Below are positions 32,510 through 45,130 of a stretch of 64,000 nt of DNA, piece after piece. Under the pieces are notes generated by a model, which did no database searches, was not told the origin of the DNA, and saw nothing but the letters and a program-made list of their open reading frames with translations. Positions within the stretch are counted from its first letter, which is position 1. Every line of letters starts with the position of its first letter. The DNA comes from Amaurobius ferox (taxonomy: Eukaryota; Arthropoda; Arachnida; Araneae; Amaurobiidae): the NCBI GenBank assembly GCA_951213105.1, contig OX578140.1:30132780-30196779 (forward strand). The letters are read 5' to 3'. Position numbers and translations under genes: made by a program.

Positions 32510-33574
32510 TAAAACCATTAGATTCAAGAGGTGGTAGAGTTAATATGTTGCATATATACCTCAAATATGATGGAGGATAATGTCGGCTCATTTCAAATAT
32601 AAAAATATCACACTCCCAATGATTAATAGCGGCAACTTGTTAACTGAAGATCAGCGTTTTTATTATCGCCAGAAACAAATTATTCAAAAAAGGCAATACG
32701 ATACCGCAAATCCACAAAAATATCGGTAATACGCTAGAAACATTTTCGTTTAAATTTAAAACCCCACCTTCGCCTTTTTATGGTGAACTAAGACTTTGAA
32801 CTGATAAACTCTACGCAATTTATGAAGCATAAAATACTTTGTAAACTAAAACGAACCTCCCTCGTTAGCTAATGGAAAAACTTTTGAAATTGAAACATTT
32901 AATATCCGAAAATTCTTTCTCTTAGCAACACAACAGGTAGAGTGCTTTACTGAAAGAAATTGCTCTGACGAAAAAGTGTGCGGTCGAAACAAATAAATTT
33001 AACTCATTCACTTATTTGTCATTTTATAACACACATTTTCCAATTATATCCTGAAGTTTGATTTCTTTAATTATGCTAATGAACTGGAGCTTGCTTTCAT
33101 TTGTATTTGAATTATTTTTGAAGCCATTTGAGTTCTGTGTTTCCTCGAATCACATTATCACACTAATTAAGGTGGGATTGAGACGTTCGGAAACACTTCA
33201 GAGGATTTTCGTGGAGAAATTAACAACTGAAATGCAGAAAGTGAATTTGAATATTTCAAGGATATATGGATATTCTCACAATTTCTTAACATTATTTTGG
33301 GTATTCCTGGTGATGTTTGGGTGGTGTGCTTAGATACTTACATTATAAATAATTCGTGCTGCTTCAAATTCATCATATTTAAATGAGGTGCGGAATTTAA
33401 TACTATTAACATTAAAATAAAGTCACACTAACGACGTAAATGAAGCCCAAATTTAATATTCATTTCGTGTATTCATAAAATTGACCTTCTTGAGAAAACA
33501 AATAAAAAATGTAACGATAAAAGAGTGATCTAATCCAATGGCTCTGAAGATAAGATAATAATGCAATTCGAAAG
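32510..33574. other. AT-rich DNA, one unsupported 91-codon frame
   Basis: The plus-strand frame at 33058-33333 (MISLIMLMNWSLLSFVFELF...) is open and hydrophobic at both ends, but no domain, splice pattern or repeat affiliation supports it. Confidence 0.3.
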
Positions 33575-34000
33575 GTTTTTGAAATTTTCTACCTTGGACC
33601 GGTAAATTTCTAGAATTTTTTACCTCGAACTGACAGGTTTCTCAAATTTACTTTTGCAGATTGGCACATTTTCTGAATTTTCTATCATAAACCAGTAGAC
33701 AATTTTAATTGTCTGCCGCTGACCCTCAGATTTCATGAATTTTCTACTACTGACAAGCATATTCCTTCAATGTTTCTACCACTGAAAAGCATGTTTTATG
33801 AATTTTCTACCTTTAAAGACAGTTTATTTAAATTTTCTATCTCGGATCAGGAGATTTCTTGAGTTTTCTTCCGCAAACGGAAAATTTCTTGAATTTTTTA
33901 CAACATACCGGCAGATTTTCTACTACGGACCGGCAGATTTCTTAAATGTTCTAACTCGAACAGGAATATTTTTTGAATTTTCTAACACCTTTTTGCAGGT
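33575..34000. repeat. Degenerate minisatellite, about 34-38-bp period
   Basis: Around a dozen diverged units of the form TTTCTTGAATTTTCTAC followed by CTCGGACCGGCAGA. Best units are at 33885-33985. High divergence suggests an old array. Confidence 0.75.
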
Positions 34001-35134
34001 TTGTAATATTTTTTCTCAGATAAAAGATATTTTAAAAACTATTCATCTTTTTAAATTTATAAAAAAAAATAAATAAATTATAGAATAACAAGCAATTTTT
34101 TAAATTTAAAATTCAACCTATAAATGAATGCAAAAATGGCGGATCTCATGGGAAAATCCAAAATCCCCATTCCTGAAAATCGAGCAGATTGAGAAGCGAA
34201 GTTTTATACGTGAACTTCTGGATTCATTCATAGAATCTCGTTATTGATGAGTATTGAGGAATTGACGAGGGGTGATTTTGAATTGAACGAAACTTGACCA
34301 TGTAGCTTTCTAAGAAGACAAGGGATTTTCAAAATCACACTTTTATATTTTTTCATTAATTTTAATCTTTTTATGTTTATTACAGTCATAAAATACATAT
34401 TTTAGCATACATTTACCACACCTCAAATACCTGGATTATTATTTTACGATAGGTAAGGCATAATTTCTAATTTTTTGAGTATTGCAATAAATAATTCTTG
34501 CAAATGTTCTATGCGCAATAAAAATACATATTTTTGTGCATGTTCCGCATAAGAAAAAATTGCGGGAAATTTGATATTTCAAAATATATTAAAAAATAAT
34601 TATTTACAAAAATTTTATGTATTTTTACAGTTTATTCAATCACTTAGTTTCTCTGAAGATGCATTAAAAAATTTCAGAATCTAAACCCTTATACAGACTA
34701 TTAACACTAAGTGACTTTTAATGCTTTTAATACTAAAAAAAAACATGATGAATGTACAGACAATCAGAAGCTGCAATTAGAATCACTAAAAAAAACTCTA
34801 TTTGTTCACATTCAGAAAAAATGAATTAAATATTTGTATTTAAAGTACCAGTCCCCTTTTGTTTAAAAGTCAATAGCAGGCGTGAAATGATCGCAGATAA
34901 AAATTGAACAATCTTTTCAGCTTTGTACAGATAGTTATCAAAAACTTTCATTTTAGGGAGATTTATTTTCATTCATTTACACCACTTTAAAGGTGATTTT
35001 CCCGCTGCTGATGATTATGGTGCTGTTGAAAGAGAACAAGCCCAGTGGGCGTTAAATTGAATGTGCTTGTATTGTTTAATGAATAGGAAATATACGGCTG
35101 CAATAATATTTTAACATGGTTATTAAAATTAGTA
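34001..35134. other. AT-rich DNA
   Basis: No gene or repeat family recognised. Confidence 0.4.
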
Positions 35135-35235
35135 AAATCTGATGTAGACATCATATCACTTTCCGTATAAAAATGTATTTATTTCACTATTTATATCTAT
35201 GTAAATGAGATTTATAACACAAAATAAAATTGGAT
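35135..35235 (-). repeat. Family A, 3' end fragment
   Basis: AAAATCTGATGTAGACATC, ATCACTTTCCGTATAAAAAT and GTATTTATTTCACTATTTAT correspond to the reverse complement of the family A 3' terminus. Confidence 0.5.
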
Positions 35236-35773
35236 TTTATGTTATTTATGGGGACGGTGGACGTTGAATTTTTTTTTTATTTATTGATTTAGAAACGTGA
35301 AAATATGTATAAATATTCCTCTTAACATTATTATATACAATGCCATTAATTTTTTTTTTCAATTTTGCTATAATTTTGTATTTTTTTTTAATTTCATTTT
35401 TTTACACGGAAATTTGAAAATGCTCCTTGCGTGGCATTTGTTAACATTTTTTTATTAATTTTAAATTATGATCACTCAAAAACACATTATGAACAAATTT
35501 TGTATATATTTTTAAATCCCTTAGAAAGTTAGGTTTTTAAAAATATTTCTCTGCATTGAAACTTAATTTTCATCTTTTAATTAAGTTCTTATTCATTTTT
35601 AATTACCTTAATAAAGTCAAATTATAAAATGCATACCCAGTTTCATTAAAAAGTATAAGAGGTGTCTTCTTCCCAAATTTCATGCATCTCAGATAAAAAT
35701 TAAGAAGCATGGAGTATTTTAAAAATGTAAAACCTTTGAAAATTCCGTTTCGGAAAAAAATGCATTCAATCTT

Positions 35774-36055
35774 TTACGGGCGAGACAGCGTAAATCGCAA
35801 ACGAAGAACCTCCCAGAAAGACAGGTATTTGACATACCCTATCCCAAACAGTTCGACCCCTTTGCTGGCATTGGAGTCCATGGAAATCGCCGACAGAAAC
35901 ATTGGACCTGCTGCCAGCAGGTGCAATATTTCTGTTAGCGATTTCCATGGACGCCAATCCCTGCAAAAAGGGTCGAACTCTTTGGGATAGGGTATGTCAA
36001 ATATCTGTCTTTTTGGGAGGTTCTGCGTGTGGGATTGAAGCTGTCCCTCCCGTAA
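35774..36055. repeat. 282-bp foldback (long inverted repeat)
   Basis: Two arms of about 140 bp meet at CCTGCTGCCAGCAGG, centred at 35914. Matching pairs run from the outside in: TTACGGG/CCCGTAA; GAACCTCCCAGAAAGACAG against CTGTCTTTTTGGGAGGTTC; TTTGACATACCCTATCCCAA against TTGGGATAGGGTATGTCAAA; CCATGGAAATCGC against GCGATTTCCATGG. The arms differ at scattered positions and the outer 40 bp are looser. The block is richer in G+C than its flanks. No transposase and no clear target duplication. It could be a foldback or MITE-type element or a source of hairpin RNA. Short open frames on both strands reflect the symmetry. Confidence 0.9.
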
Positions 36056-36218
36056 GCAAATGTTAAATGTGTAAAATAATGTTATATATTAAAACTGTTT
36101 TTAGTCGAATTTTGCTCATTTCAACGTCGACCGTCGACTTTCAAAATACATTCTCAAAGAAAAATGCTATCTTTATTCCACTATTTATATTTATTTAAAA
36201 GTCAAGTGCCTGGCCATT

Positions 36219-36254
<36 letters not shown>

Positions 36255-37139
36255 AACGAGTTTTAAAACAAGTTTAAGTTCAAAATTCATATTATTTGAA
36301 ATTACAGAAAATATGCAATTGTGAAATTATTTTATTTACAATTGGCGGCCTGGTGCATATTTTTTGGCGCCAACTTCCTAAAATTGCAATAACTACGAAA
36401 ACATTTTGAGAATGGTACATCCAAGTATGGTAGGAGTGTTTTATTTCTCTTTACTACAGTATGAAAAGTTAAATAATAATATAAGTTAGTGACATTTTAA
36501 TAAAGACAAACATGTGAAAGAGAAATGATTTGTTACATTTCATTTGTTTTTCCGTTTTTCTTCCGCATATTCTGGATCAGAAAACACGAAACAAATTATT
36601 ATTTGTTGCAACAACCTATTCTATACTCCGCTGATATATTTGTTATTTTTCTTAGGCTATGGCTCAGAAGGTAGGCTACCATTTAGCCATTTAATGCTGC
36701 CATTTATATATTTTTTTCTATTATTATGAGTGATGCAATGATTCTGTCGTTAATTTTTGCTTACTGCTAGAAATGATTGTGGCATGCAGTAAAGCATGAG
36801 TAATATGCAACGGATCATAAAATTTCTTAATGGTTAACTTGTACGTTTTTTGTATGTTTCGACCTTATGTTATATGCTTATGACTACTCGAAAATTAATC
36901 GTATTATTTTTATTTGAATCTATTTAACATTTTCTAACCTGTTTTATCGACTAAGTATAGAACTTAAAATGTTTAGCACTAAATTATACGGAGTCAAACA
37001 GCTGATATCGTGAAGGGATAAGACTATCATAGATTATCGACTAGTTCGTGGTAAGCTAACTAGTTCTTCTGTCATTTAAAGCAAATACAAAGCTACTTTT
37101 CGTAAAAAATTTTGATAATCGGCCAATTTATATCTGCTT
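36056..37139. other. AT-rich DNA with TA run
   Basis: A TA microsatellite at about 36220-36251. No gene seen. Confidence 0.4.
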
Positions 37140-37216
37140 CTGAAACTTAATTAATAAAATCCCTATTTATCGGCGAGTTACTTGATTAAGTTATTAATTT
37201 ATATTACTTGATTGTA
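37140..37216 (+). repeat. 77-bp source copy of a dispersed duplication
   Basis: Identical by eye to 38207-38283, from CTGAAACTTAATTAATAAAA to ATTACTTGATTGTA. Confidence 0.9.
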
Positions 37217-37445
37217 ACTTGATTTTGTTATTCATTTATGTTGCTTCATTACAACTTACTTTGTTCTCAACTTATGTGGCATGATTACTACTTAATTGTT
37301 ATTTTTAGCAACTTATGTTGCTTAATTACAACGTATGTTGCTTTATTACAACTTGCAGGGTTTTATTATCAACTTATCTTTTACAACTGATTTTATTATC
37401 AACTTGTGTTGTTTGATTACAATTTACTTGACTTTGTTATTAACA
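37190..37445. repeat. Degenerate tandem repeat
   Basis: Repeated words TTATGTTGCTT, ATTACAACTTA and TTTGTTATCAACTT with about 35-bp spacing. Old, diverged array. Confidence 0.65.
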
Positions 37446-38206
37446 AATGGTGCTATATTTTCTTTATCATAATACAATAATCTACTTAAAATGTCCTTGA
37501 GACTTTTTTCATTACTGCAAAAGAAATGTTAATTGTTTGATGAGATGCTAGGATTTCTGAGAAAATAATTAGCTTAATAAGAGATTTCCTAAAGTAGCAA
37601 ACGCAGATATTCGACTTACAGAATATTATACACGAGTTACAAAGCCCGATTGTGGCCAAATTATTAAATCGTTGACTTTCTGATCCATGGAAGCTGAGTT
37701 ATTATATCTATATATTCTATAACTATATCCATATTGAAGTCCTTTATGCATGCATAAAGAGAGTTCATCCCATACACTTATTAGACTGACATATACATAT
37801 CGTAGACTTAGACATATATAGAGCAGACACACGTGTACATAGTAGACTGACACATAAACAATGTATGTGATAGAGTAATCACATATTTTTATACGTAACC
37901 CTGGGAGGAAAAGGGCAATGTAGTATAATTGAAATGTATACAATGATGTTTGTATTATGTATATAGCGAGGCCTTTGCACAGACGGAATTGGGATTTTTT
38001 GGTGCCGTTGGGTTGTATGCGCACTGACATGGATTGTAAATATTCAGAGATTTATTTGCAGCAAAATGTCAATGTTGAGCTGCAATTCTCTGAAAATTTA
38101 TAGCCCTATTAGGTGTGGCCCGCGTCGGGGTCCGGTCCTTGGACCACCCGGTTTGTAGAAAGCCCTCTGGTTCTTGTGTTTTAGTGGAGCGCATAAAAAA
38201 TATTAA

Positions 38207-38283
38207 CTGAAACTTAATTAATAAAATCCCTATTTATCGGCGAGTTACTTGATTAAGTTATTAATTTATATTACTTGATTGTA
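38207..38283 (+). repeat. 77-bp duplicated segment
   Basis: Second copy of 37140-37216, directly preceded by a GC-rich fragment (38112-38180, GGCCCGCGTCGGGGTCCGG) and followed after nine bases by a second duplicated segment. Confidence 0.9.
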
Positions 38284-38292
38284 TTTTTTGTA

Positions 38293-38559
38293 GTATTTAT
38301 ATGTGTATAATTCACATCACCACAATGTAGATATATACATAGTAATTATAATACACATTGTAGTTCAGAATTCAATTAAAATTGCTTCTCCCAGTCATAC
38401 CTGCCCTAGTGGACAAAACAGACATTAAAATACAAAAATCATCAATTCCTTCCTAAGAGCTGTCAGCATCAATTAAAGAAAAGTGATTCTTTTAATTCTC
38501 TTCCAACAGAACAATTTGGTTTCTTTAACAAGCAAGACAGCTGGGTCTATGTTTTTACT
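38293..38559 (+). repeat. 267-bp direct repeat, copy 1
   Basis: Matches 39885-40151 with one difference seen (ATTGCTTCTCCC against ATTGCCTCTCCC). Starts GTATTTATATGTGTATAATT, ends GGGTCTATGTTTTTACT. The ends lack TG/CA, which argues against an LTR pair. Confidence 0.95.
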
Positions 38560-39060
38560 CGCTTCGAAAACCAATGGTGTGAAGCATTTTTGGACCGCCT
38601 TTTTTATTGCGCTTGGGAAACAGCGAATGGGATTTGGGGGACTTCCTCACTTTATGTTTGTCGTTCCCCTCGTCTTAAAATTTCTGGAAGTTTTTAGAAA
38701 TGTAAAAAATTCAGATGCTTTTCTGATCTCGAGAAAATAGCACTCCAAGTGCGTGGCACTTGTGTTTTGTGAAGCCCGATAGGCATGCACTCTGATGCAT
38801 CTCAAGCCCGGTATCCGTGGTCCCTGTCCAGGGCGGCCAATGTTTTCGGCTAGGATCCGACGTCGTGAGTCCGGTGAAGTGTGGCGACTCGTAGCCAAAA
38901 CGAGGCAGAACCTAATTTCAGCGCGAGGGCGCAATTCTTCGGGCGGTGGCGACCAACGAAGTGGAGCTTCTCGTCATTGTTTTTGTGGTTGCAGTGCAAC
39001 ACAGCTCTGCCTCCAAAACGGCGAGGTGAGGGACCTTTGCTCCCTTAGCTGCATTTAAGC
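38560..39060 (+). other. CpG-rich block, first exon or decayed element
   Basis: Between 38790 and 39030 the sequence is markedly richer in G+C and CpG than anything nearby (GGATCCGACGTCGTGAG, AGCGCGAGGGCGC, TCGGGCGGTGGCGACC). It ends near AACGGCGAGGTGAGGGAC, where GAG/GTGAGG could be a splice donor at 39026. TGGCGACCAACGAAGTGGAG resembles a retroelement primer binding site, an alternative reading. No conserved protein frame. Promoter/first exon and LTR leader are both open. Confidence 0.3.
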
Positions 39061-39884
39061 CGTAGCAACTGTGATACTGTATGTATGGAGTGTTTGCGGA
39101 GCATCAATCCCGGGCTCCTAAGCAGCAGACAATATCTACGGAAATGTATCTGATCTTAACTCTTTGGTAAAGCCTGTACGCAGCTCTCACGATCCGCTGG
39201 GTTTAAGCCGACGTTAAGAGGGAGAGAAGGAAAGTGGACAGTGTGCCCATCTCTGGAATAATACTTGGCTAAATTCTTCGTCACCTGATGATCCTCAAGC
39301 GAGCTTCTCAGACTGACAGTGTTTTTTATGAACAGTCCAAATAATGAACTAACCTTCAATTTAATCTTGACACCCATTCCAATGCGCAGAGGGATAGCTA
39401 CCAGCACTCATTGAGAGTCATTCTTATGTAATGAAGGTATGAAATTTATATATTGATTTTAAATGTTTTATATGTGATGTCTAAACATATTTTGATGTGA
39501 TCTACAGTGTTAAGGGCAACTTTATGCTTAATGGGATATTTGTCCAAATGAAATTATATTTTGTCTTCCTTAAAAAAGTAATTAAATACAAGTTTGGATA
39601 ATAAAAAATATACAAATAAATGCAAAGTTAACTGTGCACCCAGAAATCCAGCTTAGGTAAATTGGGAATTCATTATATTTGTGTATATTGTTATTAATGT
39701 TTAATTGAGATTTTTATGTGTTCTGTAAATAAATTGTTCAATGGCCTCAAAAAAAGGGGAGTGATTCTTTATTTTAGCAAATGCAATGTACTTTGGTCCA
39801 ATCGGACCCCAGTATACATGACGCGGTTGAGCTGAGTGGAACTATTTGGTGAGTAACAGTAGTGTATTTATGTGTTTTATTTTT
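39060..39884. other. Unclassified spacer between the 267-bp repeats
   Basis: Moderate composition to 39420, then AT-rich. No gene or terminal structure recognised. Confidence 0.35.
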
Positions 39885-40151
39885 GTATTTATATGTGTAT
39901 AATTCACATCACCACAATGTAGATATATACATAGTAATTATAATACACATTGTAGTTCAGAATTCAATTAAAATTGCCTCTCCCAGTCATACCTGCCCTA
40001 GTGGACAAAACAGACATTAAAATACAAAAATCATCAATTCCTTCCTAAGAGCTGTCAGCATCAATTAAAGAAAAGTGATTCTTTTAATTCTCTTCCAACA
40101 GAACAATTTGGTTTCTTTAACAAGCAAGACAGCTGGGTCTATGTTTTTACT
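39885..40151 (+). repeat. 267-bp direct repeat, copy 2
   Basis: Partner of 38293-38559, in the same orientation, 1,325 bp downstream. Confidence 0.95.
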
Positions 40152-41589
40152 GTGTACAGAGAAGCGCTGTTATTCCTGAAACTTTTGACTTCTAGGTGGG
40201 AAATATACGTCTTATGACTACTTGAATATATTTCAAACTCTTTTAGAAATATATTCATCTGTATGTGTCTGTATATGTGTGTGGGTATAGAAAATAGATA
40301 CATAAAAACTAAACATTATGGATTATGATTATATGATAAAGTCAGTCTAGTGGAGACTCTCACTCCAAATATTTTACCCGTATGCATTGAATCAACAAAT
40401 GAAGAATCAATTTCTTTTGGATCAAATTGTTAAACGTTTCTTTTATTTATTTGTCAATTTTATAAGGTTATATGGAAAGCAGCCTACCGCTTAATATTTA
40501 ATACTCCTTTCTTTATAAGTATTTTTCCACACCGAACAGTAATGCAATAATTCCGTTACAAATATTTATTTTTCTTAAAAGAGGAATTTTCGTGGTATGC
40601 AGGAATAAAGCTTGAATAAGAAGTAATGGTTTAGGAGACATTCTAATAAAATATTATTCAGGAAATTTTTATGTATGGAACATTATAGTGAGAGATAAGT
40701 TTTTACTTTCCTTACTAAAGGAAATTGTTATTGTAGTCCAGAAAATATTTTGCAGACAAATTTGAATTTTTTATATTTTGTTAGGTGTTGATTTATGATG
40801 TCGACTCATTTTGCGGAGCAATTGTAGCTTGCTTTATTGCAAAATAACCACAGGCACCTACTTCAATTGAAAATATATTTTATCAGCTGCATAAAAGGTG
40901 TAATTTTATTTTGCAGTATGTCTGTGGCAATAAATTTCTATAATAGTCAAATTCTGTATCACCCCAGCGATACTCAAGAAACCAAAAAATCATAATGTTA
41001 AAGTGCCTGCTTTCTCGCGAACTTGTTTTTTTCCCCAAATTAACTTAACCTATTGTAACGAAATTTAGGTCAAAGCTATTACCATGAAACCTGTTTAAAA
41101 CACCCATGTAATTAGAGACTATCTATGTAAAATATCTGTTATTTGGAATTTCGAAATCATTTTTTTTCAAGTTTTAATATAATATTAAATATGTCTGCCT
41201 AAATCGCTTCCACACAATAGTGATACCACTCAATATGTGTTCTACAATATTAAAGATAGTTTGAAAAACTATTATAACTATTGTAAATTAAAGTAGAAGT
41301 TTAGTTCATGCTAATAAATTAATAAGTAGGGGTTACACTCTATTAATTTACTTTATTAATTTTGAAAGTATATTACAAAAACCATACTATGCATTTTTAC
41401 TATCATAATAAGTATAAGATAACGGTTAAAATATTCTTTCCGACTTCATTTTTCTCCTTTAAGTATAGAATTTAATTATTATACAATATTGTTACAAATG
41501 TATCAAATTATTTTCACTGAATTAACTTTGACTGCATTAATCGCCGTAAAAGTACTTTTACACACAATTACTTTTATTAACTGAAGTTT
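40152..41589. other. AT-rich intergenic DNA
   Basis: No gene or repeat recognised. Confidence 0.4.
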
Positions 41590-43340
41590 CAAAACAAATT
41601 TAGGAACATTGACGAGAAATCTGGTGAGATTTTGGCTCAAATGGAAATTTTGGCTCAAATGGTGAAATTTTGGCTCAAATGACTTATTGCAATGGTGCCT
41701 TCATTGCAACAAGTCAATCTTCGCTGTAAAGAAACTTTTACAGGAAAGCATTATTAACTACAGATATGAGTCGCTTGGTCTTTGTGACAAATTTAGAGAC
41801 TTTAACGACAGATCAGGAGAAATGTCGCCTTAAATGGTTATCATTTCATCAAGTCGATCCCCGCTGTAAAAATACTTTTAAAGGCAACCATTGTTATTAA
41901 TTGAAAATACGAATCACTTGACCTTAGTGACACATTTAAGGACTTTGACGACAAATCTGGAAAAATGTTGCCTCTAACAGTTTTCATTGCAATTAGTCTA
42001 TCCCCGCTGTAAAGATACTTTTACAGGCAACCATTGTTATTAACTTAAAATACGAGTCACTTGACCTTAGTGACACATTTAAGGACTTTGACGACAAATA
42101 TGGAAAAATGTTGCCTCTAACAGTTTTCATTGCAATTAGTCTATCCCCGCTGTAAAGATACTTTTACAGGCAGCCATCGTTATTAAGTGAAAATACGAGT
42201 CACTTGCCTTAGTGACACATTTAAGGACTTTGACGACAAATATGGAAAAATGTTACCTCTAATGGGTTTCATTGCAATAAGCCTATCCCCGCTATAAAGA
42301 TACTTTTATAGGCAACCATTGTGAAGATACGAGTTGCGTGACCTTGGTGACAAATTTATGGGTTTTGACGACAAACCTGGAGAAATGGTGCCTCAAATGG
42401 TTTTCATTGCAATAAGTTTATCCCCCGCTGTAAATATACTTTTGCAGCCAACCATTGCTATTAACTGAAGATACGAGTCGCCTGACCTATTTATGGACTT
42501 TGACGTCAAATCTGGAGAATAGGTGCCTCAAAGGGTTTTCATTGCATTAAATATTTACCCCGCTGGAGATACTTTTTCAGGCAATCATTGACTGAATATA
42601 CGAGTCGTTTGACCTTGGTAACAAATTTATGAACTTTGTCGACAAATCTGGAGAAATGTTGCTTGAAATGGTTTGCATTGCAATATATCTACCTGTAAAA
42701 GTACTTTTTTTCACAACCATTTGATTTAACTGAAGTTCCGAGTCGCTTGACTTTAGTGACAAATTTATGGACTTTGACGACAAATCTGGAGAACTGTTAT
42801 CTTAAATGGTTTTTATTGCAATAAGTCTATCCCCGCTGTAAAGATACTGTTACATGCAAGCATTGCGAAAATACGAGCCGCGTGATCTTGGTGCAAATTT
42901 ACGGACTTTGACGACAAATCTGAAAAAATGGTGCCTCAAATAGTTTTCATTTCAGTAAGTCTATTCCCGCTGTAAAGATACTTTTACAAACAACCATTGC
43001 TATTAACTGAAGATACAAGTCGCGTAACCTTGGTGACAAATTTATGGGACAAATTTATGGATTTTGACGACAAATCTGGAGAAATGGTGCCTCAAATGGT
43101 TTTCATTGCAGTATGTCTACCCTTGCTGTAAAAGTACTTTTATGCATAACAATTTTATTTAGCTGAAGTTCCGTGTTGCTTGACTTTATTGACACATTTA
43201 TGGACTTTGACGACAAATCTGGAGAACTTTTGCCTCAAATGGTTTTCATTATAATAAATCTATCCCCCGCTGTAAAGATACTTTCACTGGCAACCATCGC
43301 TATTAATTGAAGATACGAGTCACGTGTCCTTTGTGGCAAA
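41590..43340. repeat. Tandem array, 135-143-bp period, about 12 units
   Basis: The word TTTGACGACAAATCTGGA or a variant recurs at about 41947, 42090, 42232, 42367, 42502, 42638, 42776, 42910, 43076 and 43208, with older units before. Each unit also has TTTTCATTGCAATAAGTCTA, TCCCCGCTGTAAAGATACTT and GATACGAGTCGCTTGACC. The 166-bp spacing before 43076 reflects an internal GACAAATTTATGG duplication. Unit length is in the range of arthropod satellites. No coding frame persists. Confidence 0.9.
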
Positions 43341-44659
43341 TTTAGGAAGAAAAATCTTAAGAAATGTTGCCTCAAATGAATCTTAATCTTAAGAAATGTT
43401 GCCTCAAAGAAATGCCGTCAACTAGGTTCCTTATGGAAACTCCTGAAATTCAGTCGATTGGATGAGAATTTCCAGAGTTACGTCGACTTTTTGGAAAACG
43501 TCTATGGAGAGTAAATAAGGCGAGCATGTTGAGTTTCAAAACAAGTTGACGGATAAGCTGTTAAAAGTGAATTGCGAATCGGTCAGTATTTTAAATATAT
43601 GATCGTCTGGTTTATAAAGTAGTTAAACATTTAATGGCTCATTTATTGAATCTGACTGTATCTTGACTTTGCTGCAAAGCTATCAACTGTATATTTTTCC
43701 TATTTACGCCTATTTCTCCTTTGATATCATGTGTTAGTTATCCAAAAATTTGAACAAATTATTGTATTCTGAGTATACGCTATAGCAATATGCATTTATT
43801 GAAGTGAAACTCTTATAGCCGAGGTAACGTAAGCTTTTTCGGTCGAAATGAAAAGTAAAACGCGTCCCCAAGCAAGAAGTCGAGAGTGACTGGAAGGAGA
43901 AACATCCTCTTTCAATATAAAGAAATAGAGAAGCATGATAATTACCAAAACAATGATAATAGTATAGACTATAAAATATATTATTTGGACTTTACCATAG
44001 ATAGGAAAGTTATTCAGTTTAGTATTTTCAAATACAAATACATTCAAGTTATCACACAATAAACTGGTGCAAATTAAAAATATTGACTTTTTACTAAAAT
44101 TTAAGAAAAATCTTAATTTTTATTTCGCCTGTCAACCATAACACACATAAATGCATCGTTATTTTCATTCTTGACGCACATGGAGCAAAACAATACATGG
44201 AATATGAATGCATGAAAAGTCAGGAATTCCACCTCATGTCAATAACCTGTTATCAGTTCAAATAGTTATTTCACCACACAAAACATCCTCAAGGACAAAT
44301 ATGTGAAGTACGTCATTGAGGCATTCTCTAAAGAATGTTTTAATTAACGGCCCTGTCGATTCGAACAAAAGAATTTTGTAAAAGGTTAAGAGAATTAATC
44401 TATGCAATTAGTTTTGCATGCCATCTTTTAAATCCGTACTGCTCCGCGCTTCCTCATCTCAATACCTTTGAGGGTGGAAACACCTGTTTCAGATCGATGA
44501 AGATGAGAAGGGCATCTAGAATCATTCTATGTGTAATGAATGGCTTAATATTTTTGACATTAAATGTTAGCTTCCTTGAAAGTTACTAAATGTGCTCGAA
44601 GTATAGCATTAAGAAGGGTTATCGTTTTATTGATGTGGAGTCTGTACTCATGCCGCCTA
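43341..44659. other. AT-rich DNA containing an LTR2 fragment
   Basis: Near 43650-43790, TTTTTCCTATTTACGCC, GTGTTAGTTATCCAAAAATT and TTATTGTATTCTGAGTATAC resemble the 3' part of LTR2. Otherwise no gene seen. Confidence 0.4.
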
Positions 44660-45130
44660 GTCTACTTCGACAATACGGGGTTGTACTTTCGTCCCATTAG
44701 CACAACGGTCAGAGCGCCCAGGGTTCGTTTCCCGGTTGAGACAACAAGGTTCTTAACATTGGCGTCCGAACGAATTAACCATGTAGGTTAATGCACAGAT
44801 GTCGGAGGTCTGGAGTGACCCTACTACGACTAGCGCGAATTCAGTGGACTCTGGAATATGGAATGCTTATTTCAAATCGAGAGGTCAACGACTACGCTGG
44901 ATACTAACCTCAGTAATAATAGTAGTATCAGGAGGCTAAACTGAGGTAAAAATAGCAGGAGGGGGGTCTGTCATATTATCAGTTGCACGCCGATCTGACA
45001 TTAGAGTGTGGATAATTCAGAGTTTATTTAGAAAATAAGACCTTGTAATTCCATCTCAGTAGTTCAAAGGCCAGTTTGAAGATCCAAGGTACGATTCTAG
45101 GTTGAGGCAACAAGGTTCTTTACAAAACCT
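44660..45130 (+). mobile_element. SINE-B dimer, diverged
   Basis: tRNA-like heads at 44691-44742 (GTCCCATTAGCACAACGG ... GGGTTCGTTTCCCGG, with the anticodon arm deleted) and 45053-45108 (CATCTCAGTAGTTCAAAGG ... GTACGATTCTAGG, B box decayed), 362 bp apart. The linking body (ACGAATTAACCATGTAGG, GAATTCAGTGGACTCTGG, GGAGGCTAAACTGAGGTAAA) aligns with 17700-17890. Confidence 0.65.

Noticed and set aside
38293..40151. LTR retrotransposon with 267-bp LTRs
   Set aside because: The repeats lack TG/CA ends and target duplications, and no primer binding site abuts the first copy; the chimeric cassette fits template switching better.
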